This document shows positions 45,125 through 54,991 of a DNA stretch of 64,000 nt, piece by piece. The translations under genes and the position numbers were made by a program. Numbering within the stretch: position 1 is the first letter of the stretch; each line of letters begins with the position of its first letter. The stretch is from Xiphydria camelus (taxonomy: Eukaryota > Arthropoda > Insecta > Hymenoptera > Xiphydriidae). A model generated the notes under the pieces. That model did no database searches, was not told the DNA's origin, and saw only the letters and a program-made list of their open reading frames with translations. Location: the NCBI GenBank assembly GCA_963678675.1, contig OY783194.1, positions 19,756,278 to 19,820,277 of the forward strand, read 5' to 3'.

Positions 45125-48100
45125 ACCTTTAAGCAAAATTCAGTTGATTGACAGCATTTTCCATGTTTTAATTTTCTGTAGCAGACGTTACGATTACATT
45201 GTGTTGGAGTTGGCATTAAACTGGCCAAATATTCCGTTATTTCCCAATACCGCTCAGGTGATTGAAATCTATGATGCAATCGTATGGCTACCTGTACATT
45301 CTTAATACGTGGTTCAATTACGTTTATTTCGTATTCAATATTTCATTTCAGGGATGTATAGACACTTATGGGGACCAGAAGCGACGACGTAATGGTAATT
45401 GCGGGGACCGAGTCATAAATGTGCAAAATATCTAACAAAACAGCAATAATCGTATGGACAAAGCCAACAAATAAAATAAAATGGCCGGTAGAAATGGTCA
45501 GTTTACAAAACTGCAAATTATATTTCATTAAAATTATCAAAATTTTCGACGTATTGGTACCTACAAGGACCGACTTCCGGGATGTAACGGGACTTACCGG
45601 GACCGCATATTTTAATTTTCAGTTTCTTTGGACAAATCTTAAAAGTTTATTAGTAAATTAGAAATTGAGTTGGTTACAATTGCAAGCAAACACCGAACAT
45701 AGACTAGACAAGAAAGGTTACTCTGTGTGTGCGTCGGTATTTTGAAGTTGGGACTAGAGAGGCGAGCCGCGTTGTTGGACGCCACATGTTCGGTGTCGAC
45801 GTTTACGGTATTTCGTGAGCGACTACACCGGGTGGCGAGTAGAAATGAATTTTGAAGTATCGATAGAATTTAATTATTTATGAAACTGTTCAATCGAATT
45901 TTACTTTAGTTAAATCTGGTTTATAAATTTGTTCGTACATACGAGTATACTCAGGATTATAATACAATCTTCCTTGAATATTATGTAATTGCCCCTTAAA
46001 TGAATAAATTAGTGAAATTATTGTTTGCAATAATCCATATTCTTAATAAAGTTTGAAATTCAGCAATAAACAAATTTTAAAAGTACGAACAATCTCTTAC
46101 AAACTAATTGTTAAGTTAACCGGTTAAACACACCGGTATATCCGATCGCCAATGCTCCTGCCCGATATGTACGACACCCCGTATAAGAGTTCCGCCACCG
46201 CACGCGCCGAAAATCTCCCAAGAAAGAGTGGCGACAGAAAGTGAGCGAGATAAGCAACACTGGAAGCGTGGCTTCCCTTCTAGTCTTTAGACAACATTGT
46301 GTCGGTTTTTTTTCAAACCCGTGACTCGAACCTGAGCTCTTTAGCATATGAGATGTTTCGAGACTGCAGCTTTCGCATTGTACCAATTTCGAGCTATGTC
46401 AATCATAAGCTAAAACCGGCCATTATACAATGCAACACTGAGATATCTCGGCAAAAAAATTTAAATTAAATATTTATTAAAATAAAATGGCCGGTAGAAA
46501 TGGTCAGTTTACTAAACTGCAAATTATATTTCATTAAAATTATCCAAATTTTCGACGTATTGGTACCTACGAGGACCGGCTTCCGGGATGTAACAGGACT
46601 TACCGGGACCGCATATTTTAATTTTCAGTTTCTTTAGATAAATCTTAAAAGTTTATTAGTAAATTAGAAATTGAATTGGTTAAAATTGCAATCAAGTCGG
46701 GCTTCAATTTAAACCTTTAAGTAAAATTCAGTTGATTGACAGCATTTTCCACATTTTAATTTTCTCCAGCAGACGTTACGTTCACATGTGCTGGACTTGG
46801 CATTAATTTGGCCAAATATTCCGTTATTTCCCAATACCGCTCAGATGATTGAAATTTATGATGTAATCATTTGGCTACCTGTACATTCTTAATATGTGGT
46901 TGAATTAAGTTTATTTCGTGTTCAATATTTCATTTCAGGGATGTATAGACACTTATGGGGACCAGAAGCGACGACGTAATGGTAATTGCGGGGACCGAGT
47001 TATAAATGTGCAAAATATATAACAAAACAGAAATAAACGTTTGAACAAAGCCAACAAATAAAATAAAATGGCCAGTAGAAATGGTCAATTTACAAAACTG
47101 CAAATTATGTTTCATTAAAATTAGTCGGTTTTTTTTTTCAAACCCGGGACTCGAACCTGCGCACTTTAGGATATGAGATGTTTCGAGACTGCAGCTTTCG
47201 CATTGTACCAACGTCGACCTATGTCAAACGTAAGCTAAAATCGGTCTTACTACAATGCAACACTGAAATATCTCGGCAAAAATATTTAAATTAAATATTT
47301 ATTTAAATATTTTTGTCGTGATATCTCAGTGTTGCATTGTGTAAAGGCTGGTTTATATATATATGTCGCAGGGAAATAGTAACTTTAGGCAACTAGCTTT
47401 TGTGGCTTTGCTCGTTTCACTCGCTCCGCCGATTCTAACCTAACCTAACACATTGAAATATAAATAAATTAGATTCGGTAATAAATTAAATTAGGTTAGG
47501 TTAGGCTAAAAACGGCGGAGCGAGTGAAATGAGCGAAGCCACAAAAGCTATTTGCCTAAAGTCACTATTTGCCTGTGTGACATATATATGTATATCTCAA
47601 TACATGTTTTAAAATAATTTGTCTATGTTCGGTGAAGCAAGTAAATGACTCGAGTACCGACCAAGCCTAGGTAAGTATACGAAGATAAATTTTAAACTGG
47701 TCAATACCTACAGAGTGGGACATACGGTAAATGACTCGAGTACCGACCAAGCTCGGCCGAAGGTATCCCTGCAACTGGTCGGTTCTGCGCGGACATCCTG
47801 TACATAATATGTACATAGTCTCTAGCGAGCTTTAACAAGCGGGACTTTTAGTTCAGACACGGCTAGTAATTTAGTCGAGTAGCGAGTAATTTAGTCGAGT
47901 ATTTAATAAATATTTTTGTTTTCTTCATATCGTGTGATATTTTTGCTCGCTTTTGATATTTTACTGTATGTTCGTATGTACGGATTGTTACGGTCCTGAT
48001 AAGTCTCATTGTATAACAAAAAAATTAGGACTTACCGGGACTGGATATTTTAATTTTCAGTTTCTTTAGACAAATCTTAAGTTTATTAGTAAATTAGAAA

Positions 48101-49647
48101 TTGAATTGGTTAAAATTGCAAGTAAGTCGGGCTGCAATTTAAACCTTTAAGCAAAATTCAGTTGATTGACAGCATTCTTCATGTTTTAATTTTCTCCAGC
48201 AGACGTTACACACATCACATGTGTTGGACTTGGCATTAATTTGGCCAAATATTCCGTACATCCGTATTCCGTATTCCGTATTCTGTACATTCTTAATATG
48301 TGGTTGAATTAAGTTTATTTCGTATTCAATATTTCATTTCAGGGATGTATAGTCACTTATAGGGACCAGAAACGACGACGTAATGGTAATTGCGGGGACC
48401 GAGTCATAAATGTGTAAAATATCTAACAAAACAGCAATAATCGTTTGAATAAAGCCAACAAATAAAATAAAATGGCCGGTAGAAATAGTCAATTTATGAA
48501 ACTGCAAAATATATTTCATTAAAATTATCAAAATTTTCGAGGTATTGGTACTTACGAGGTCCGACTTCCGGGATGTAACGGGACTTACCGGGACCGGATA
48601 CTTTAATTTTCAGTTTCTTTGGACAAATCTTAAAAGTTTATTAGTAAATTAGAAATTGAATTGGTTAAAATTGCAAGCAAGTTGGGCTGCAATTTAAACC
48701 TTTAAGCAAAATTCAATTGATGACAGCATTTTCCATGGTTTAATTTTCTCCAGCAGACGTTACGACTGCATGTAATGATTTGTAAAGTATTTGACATTAG
48801 CTTGTATAAATATTCTTAATTTTACTTTACAAAAAAATGTATTGATTGTGTTGTACACTGATAAGAGGTTTTTCATCCCGTTATATACTTCCAAACTTTA
48901 ATGATTATTAATCCAATTAATTTTTGATCTGTTATTTGTGCTCTCATTTGTATTTATGTAAAAGAGAAATCATTTCGAAAAAGTTATACGATAATTAAAA
49001 CATTAATAATTTGGTCCTCGTAAGTACCTTTCGTCCCCTGAAACTGCTACGATTTCATGGTCCCGATATGTCACACAGCATGCCTGAGGAATTACGAGGA
49101 CCGGTCCCCATAATACACGATCCGTATAGAAACGTTTGGGGACGGTCCCCGTATGTACCAAAGGTCCTCGTAATGACCGTTAGACCCCTGAAGTGGTCCC
49201 GACAAGTACCTTTCCATAAAAATATATATATATATATATATATACATACATATATATATATACATATATGCATATTGTATATTGAATAAAAATAGAGCTG
49301 TCAGAATAACTGGAAAAGAAGATATTTGAGCTGGTAGTTTTTATTATTGTTTAGATAATTTTACTAAATGTGTAAAATCATGTAATATAGATCAAGAGCT
49401 GCGATTGTGGCTCGCGCCAAGGACTAAGGAAAGCGAAACGCCCACCGCGAGGCTCAAAGGGAGGTTAAATTTACTCCGCGTATAATTCGTATCTGTAATG
49501 AGATTTTTCTTTCTCAGTAGCTAAGGCGTTTCGAATTACAAAATTAATATCATATATAATTTCTGACCATCGCTTACAATCGAGCCTAACTAGAGTCAAA
49601 TCGATGAACGGGTTCAAGAGATATATCTCTTCAAAGATACAACTTAC

Positions 49648-49779
49648 CCTTTTATCTTCTCTAAAGATCCATCCAGTTTGGGCCCTCGAAAACGTGATTC
49701 CCTTTGTCGACATCTGAGCTGCCATGATATCACTAGACATAAGAATGTCAACTTCGTCTTCAATTTCGAGTTCAGTCTC
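49648..49779 (-). CDS. ANKRD13-like, exon C
   Basis: 132 bp (44 codons, phase 0 at both ends) between an acceptor (GTTATTTAG) and a GTAAGT donor. Encodes ETELEIEDEVDILMSSDIMA, AQMSTKGITFSRAQTGWIF and REDKR. The family keeps SSDIM.AQMSTK and RAQTGWIFREDK. The right edge of the giant inverted repeat lies just inside the intron, within about ten bases of the donor. Next exon downstream is D, 25.2 kb away. Confidence 0.93.
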
Positions 49780-50279
49780 CTAAATAACATGAAATTTCCT
49801 TAATAAAAATTACCATCATATACAATAATAATTATCTACAAAATTTTATGTCGAGTCAGCTACCTAGTTAGAATATTATTTCAGCTAGCTCTACAGTTAA
49901 ACAAATAAATTTCATGAAGTGTATTCAGCATACATTTTAATGTAGGTACTTCCTCGCGAAGTTCATCGCTCCTCTAGTTATTATTTGATGATGTTTTCGA
50001 GAAATTGTGAATATTCGAACAAATTTTTATAAAATATTTAAAATTCTATAGCATTAGTTTAACTGTAAATTGAGAAAGAGAATTATAAGAAAATAAAGAG
50101 AAAATGTTTTGCGTCTTTTTTTTTCGTCCAACTCCCTCTCTCGTACGGAAAAAAACTGCTAGTGCGCACTTCTACAATATTGTATTAGTAGTATGCACGA
50201 TCATACTAGTAGCACCTAGTAGTGCGTACTTTCACTGAGCACTTTTATTCAAGTACATATAAACCTATAATCGCAATTC
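49780..50279. other. intron, no feature recognised
   Basis: AT-rich; a short CTAGTAG-rich segment (50155-50225) has local repeats of TAGTAGTGCGCAC type. Nothing else. Confidence 0.35.
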
Positions 50280-51183
50280 TTAACCCGTAGTGATCACACT
50301 GGGTCCAGTGGACCCCGGGCTAACTTTGCTTCTACGTACCTTCGAACAGACGGTTTAGAATAGAACTTATGACGCCATCAGTGGTTGCTTGAAGGTACTA
50401 CAATAAGTTAAGGGTTTTCAAAAGTCAGCGTGACGTCATTGCGTCTGTAAACAACGATTTGTATGTACGTTTTTCTTTCTGGGGTCCAGCAGACCCAGTG
50501 TGACCATAGTATGGCAAAATAAAAAAAAAACGTGTGCTCAAAAAAAATTTTTTTTTCATTAAAGTGTGATTCACGACGTAAGTATTAGAGCACGTACTGT
50601 CGTTTTTTTTGCCACAATCGGATGAATTTATGCGCTGATTGCGCTGGGCAAGAATAGTTTTTCAGTTCCTATAAATTTGTTTTACTTTTCTTAATGTAAT
50701 TATTAATAAAATATACATTTTTTCTCATAAAAACAGTCTTTTGACTTTATTTTACGCGTTCAAAACCGACCTATTTGATTTTACGAGTTTCATGAAAATT
50801 GATATCTTCAAACTGTAAAATAAATACTTATACTTTTTTCAAACCTCGTTATAATAGTTTTTTTCTTAAAAGTATACTATTTTGAGAGTAAAACGCAGGA
50901 AGTTTTTGCGCTCTATCTCAAAAATTGAAATTTTGATGAATACTTTTGTGAAAAAAGGTGAAATTTCTCGACAAATTTTTTTCTCGCGTTTTTTCAATAT
51001 AAACAAATTTAAAAAAGGAGAATTATTGGATTATAAAGAGGAAGTCTTAAACTAAATTCCAGTTCAAGGTTTGAGTCGATACATTAAAAAGAACGCAAAT
51101 GGCAACTGTTTTTCTTCGTGGGGTCCATTGGACCCAGTGTGACCACTACGTTATTTTTAGGAGGTGTGACCACTACGGGTTAA
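50280..51183. mobile_element. piggyBac-type nonautonomous element, 896 bp
   Basis: TTAA at 50280-50283 and 51180-51183; ends CCCGTAGTGATCACAC and inverted GTGTGACCACTACGGG. GGGTCCAGTGGACCC at 50303 and GGGTCCATTGGACCC at 51121 are subterminal palindromes. No transposase frame. Confidence 0.85.
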
Positions 51184-51783
51184 ATGTAAAATGGCGGATC
51201 TAATATGGCAAAATGAAACGCTTATTTAATTCTTGTGAAATTTGTAGGCAAGGTTTTTTCAGGACTCTACACTTTTCTAACAATGCTAACTTTCTCAAGC
51301 ATGCCTACTCCGAAAAAGCGAAGCTTTTTTGCCACTGAGAAGCATGCTAAGGAACGTACCTAAAAAGATAAGCATCAGAAGATCTAGGGTGTTTGGAGGA
51401 AGAGGGAGCCCCCCTCCCTCCTCCCAATAAGCGAGGTCCCCCAACGAGACCGGGCTTGTTATTGTTATGCATTAGTTATAATTTCAGGGCGTGATTCACG
51501 CCCAAGAAAACGTTCATAAATTATGTGACATGGAAATGGAATTTATAGTTTTTAATTTCAAAGAAAAATATTTTTTTTTAATATATTTAGACAAATTGAA
51601 AGACAACTCATAATAAGAATTTTAAAAAATACATTTGCTAATATTTAATTATGTAAGTATCTTATAATTTATCAAATCTTTTAAGAATAGCTTCATTATA
51701 AATTAATGAGATGAACTAGCGTAAAATGCTACATGCTAAACGGCGGTTATCGTAATGGGAGTAAAAAATAAAGCGTATCAAAC
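51184..51783. other. intron, no feature recognised
   Basis: Contains a GC-richer patch (51390-51480) and AT-rich remainder. No coding or repeat structure supportable. Confidence 0.35.
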
Positions 51784-51995
51784 CTCATATCTAACTCTTT
51801 GGTAGAGCTTGGCCTTATTATCAAGGACCGTGAACGATTTACTGGGTTTCTCGTCCCCATTGAAGATAAATGAAATATCACCTCTCTCCCACCTCATATC
51901 ATTAAAATCTACAAGAGTCGTATCCATTCGTATTGTAGCTCCGCTCTTATGTATCCGACAAATATCCGAGGGAAGTATTCTAGAGACCAATGGAA
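51784..51995 (-). CDS. ANKRD13-like, exon B (GPCR-chaperone domain)
   Basis: 212 bp, enters after one base of a codon and leaves in phase 0. The acceptor is TTGTCTTTCAG; the donor GAG|GTTTGA is weak but the phase fits exon C. Encodes [58 protein letters not shown] and KLYQRVRYE. This is the signature block of the GPCR-chaperone domain of ANKRD13 proteins. Confidence 0.93.
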
Positions 51996-52349
51996 CTGAA
52001 AGACAATAACCACATTGGTGAAATGCCAACATAATTAAAGTTTATAGATTGAAGTGGTGTAACAATGAGCTAGAAGCAAAAATAAGTAAAGATTATCTGC
52101 ATTTTTTAAAAATATTTCAAATTGCCTTGCACCTTGTATTGAACCAGAACTTATTATGTTTAAAGTTTCTTATCCTCCATAAAAGTTAATATTTTCTCGT
52201 ACATAAATACAATAGCACATGTCTTATTTTTACTTAAAATGTTTCATTTTTACCCTACTTCACCTTATCGTGTGTATTCTCGCTGAGTCAGTCAGATCAA
52301 CTTTTACATTATATTTTTAGTGAAACGCTTCGGCATCAATCATACTTAC

Positions 52350-52481
52350 CCCAACTTTGAAAATCCCACTTAAGCTCCATGTAAAAATCACCCATTTGTC
52401 TTAATGCTGAAACCAAATTTGGTCTTCTCTCTTCCATTTGTTCTCTAGCTTGTTGTTTTAATTTCCTCACCAATGATGATA
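52350..52481 (-). CDS. ANKRD13-like, exon A (most 5' exon in window)
   Basis: 132 bp between acceptor TTACAG and donor GTAAGT; enters needing one base from the previous exon and leaves one base (TGG G). Encodes SSLVRKLKQQAREQMEERRP, NLVSALRQMGDFYMELKW and DFQSW, which joins VPLVSRIL of exon B. In the family this precedes the chaperone signature and follows the ankyrin repeats. The ankyrin exons are not found up to 64000, so the gene extends beyond the window. Confidence 0.92.
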
Positions 52482-54215
52482 CTGTAATAAAAATGTAATT
52501 TTATGAAAGATATACAATATCAAGGATATAAAAAGAGAACCTAAACGATGGGAAAGGACGCGTTTCTTTATTTGTTGTAGAAAAATAATTCACATCTAGA
52601 TTAGTACTTCTATATAAAGGTGTTGTTGATAATTAATTTTTCTATAATTATTAGCAAATTAAGAATGAATTTAAACGGAATTTGAGAAGAAAATAATACA
52701 ATGTGCGCTGTTAATTTCTCTACAGTTACCCGACGGATAAATACGCAAACATTAAGATGACCACCAGTGTTCTGACGTATACTTATACAGTGCATTTTCT
52801 CATAGGTAGGAACGGTATGTTGCCTAACACGTCTAATAGTGGGCTACCTCTCTTAGGCCGGCATTACACTATAAAAGATCTTTGGCAAAGATCTTTTATC
52901 ATATCTTTTATAAAATTTCTTTTAAGGAAGCTGAATGCACATATCACACTGTTTCAAATATTTTATCAAATGCCAATAAGCCCCAGCTACACATGCTAGT
53001 AAGTAGCATGCTTTCGTGCTACTTTCGAGCATTTGCAACCTAGTAGCATGTGTGTCCAAAGCCCTGCTAGTATCGAGCATGCTAGAAACTAGCATGTTCA
53101 GAAATCGACCTAACATGAAACTATTTTAATTAGATAAATGTTCTACTAGGTTCGTACTCGATGAAAAAGATATGCAAAACATTAATTTAATTTAAATAGA
53201 CTTTTACTCGGTATAAATAAATGTCTATTGTATGTAAATGTATTTGAAAAAAAATTTGACTGTGTGATATGTCACATTTTATAAAACATTTCTGCTATAA
53301 AAGTTCTTTTATAAAAGTAATAGGAAACTGCTACATTTTATAAAACTTCTAGTAGGGGAGACCGGGGTTGGTTGTTACAGGGGTTGGTTGTTACAATTAG
53401 TATAAAATGCACACCAAGAATAATACAGCGCTACCATCAGCATCATATGTTCAGCGCACGCGACACCATCTTTCAGTGAAGTTGTGTTCAACTTGGCTGT
53501 GTCGTTACCGAATAAATAACACTTATTTGTTTTTTGACCGCTTTAGTGATATTTTATATACGGACATTTTCTTTTATTACGACAATGGTGCAAATGCTAC
53601 ATAAGTATTTAGCAATTTTTTTCAAGACATACCTGAATGTAAGTAACATTTCCCACACTTCCATACTTCAGTTAAATTTAAGGTTAGGTAAGTGTATTGG
53701 ATTTTGTTCGAACGGCGCACTCGGGGTTGGTTGTTACAGTTTCAGTGGGGTTGGTTGTTACAGTGTAACAACGTGTAACAACCAACCCCCCAGCGTATGA
53801 TTTTCTTGAAATAAGTGCTTAAAACGTATTCCGTCGCACCGAGCGACGGAATTCGGAGGGTCGATTCATGCTTCCTGGTAGCATCAATCATAAATAACTC
53901 GCCGTAAGTGCTAGTAACACGATTCCTTCTATATTTGTCTTCACCCGAAAAAATTATAAAAGTTATTTTGTTGCCAACGGCCCACCCGGGTGTATTGGAA
54001 CTGCAAACAAATCCGGTTGGATGGTACAAGAGGACTTTGTAATTTTTTTGGAACATTTTATTAAACATACAAAGTACACCAAGTAAAGGCCTATTTTGCT
54101 CCTTTTAGATAACCACGACTCACATCTTTCTATTAAAGGCATAGACCTTTGTAGAGATAGTGGTGTAGTAGTTTTATCTTTGCCACCGCACTGTTTACAC
54201 AAGTTACAGCCTCTG

Positions 54216-54341
54216 TAGGCACATTCTGTACGGTCGTTCGTGGGCGTTCGTTCGTGACGTTCGTACAACCGCCCTGAATAACACGGGCGTTCGTCGAGCG
54301 GTCCTACAAACGCCACCGAACGACCGTACAGAATGTGCCTA
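54216..54341. mobile_element. 126-bp palindromic insertion with CTG duplication
   Basis: Ends TAGGCACATTCTGTACGGTC and inverted GACCGTACAGAATGTGCCTA; CTG on both sides (54213-54215; 54342-54344). The inner GCGTTCGTTCG / CGAACG parts also pair. Splits the QPLD motif codons of the pogo-like gene. Confidence 0.85.
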
Positions 54342-54991
54342 CTGGATAGGTCTGTCTACGGTCCATTAAAAAAATACGTAAATAGTTTATGTGATTCTTG
54401 GATGAGGAACAATCTGAAAAAGACCATGTCAATATACGACATATCTGGAATTGTGCGAGATGCTTTACCATTAGCTGCGACGCCAAAAAACATTCAATCA
54501 GGATTTCGCGTTTCCGGAATTTATTCCTTGAACAGATATATCTTTAATGATGATGAGTTTCTTACAAATTCTGTAATAGATCATCCTATAATCCTAATCT
54601 TAACAACCAAGAAACAACTCAGTCGGACCGAACTACCAATGAACCCAAATTGTCTGTCATTTTGGATGCAGCTAATAGGGAAGAAACAAATCAATCGGAC
54701 CAAAATACCAGTAAACAGGAATTTTTTGTCAATGCGAGGGTAGAAAATATAGGAGAGACCTCGCCGGGACCATCACAAAATTCATGCAGTTTACCAGGAC
54801 GAGAGACTTTCTAAATCGCCAAAGCCTAGTTGTTCACGTGATACACTGTATTATAGTCCTTCAGATTTACGACCATTCCTACAGACCCAAGAACGCTAAA
54901 TAATTAGTAAAGGGCGCAAACGCCGTAAAGCCGCCGTATTGACAGACTCTTCTAATAAAATCGAATTACAAAAAGAGCAAGAAAAACGAGA

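Larger units (their letters stand above)
39690..49645. repeat. giant inverted repeat (arms about 3-4 kb, spacer about 1.9 kb)
   Basis: Paired landmarks give a constant coordinate sum near 88691: 41482 with 47211, 42305 with 46386, 43151 with 45540, 43385 with 45305. Farther out, 40435 pairs with 49465, because the right arm has an extra 1.2 kb (about 48030-49200), and ATCTTTGAAGAGA at 39698 pairs with 49632. The arms include microsatellites, a TTAGG-bearing hairpin and tRNA-like segments. The spacer 43396-45296 has a further inverted unit and a TTAA MITE. No transposase seen. Confidence 0.85.

Noticed and set aside
41482..48531. Recurring frames reading NLQFCKLTISTGHFILFVGF with a hydrophobic stretch, which look like a small membrane protein family
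   Set aside because: They occur once per repeat unit of the giant inverted repeat, starts and ends vary with the unit, and the tRNA-like B box overlaps their start. Repeat artefact more likely than gene.
52856..52880. CACTATAAAAG near the outer TIR as a second Transib terminus
   Set aside because: The inverted match extends outward through GGCCGGCATTA to a TTA duplication, so CAC is internal and no 5-bp duplication exists there.
53407..53800. Plus-strand frames before the pogo core as its N-terminus
   Set aside because: No helix-turn-helix motif and the subterminal GGGGTTGGTTGTTACA sites run through them.
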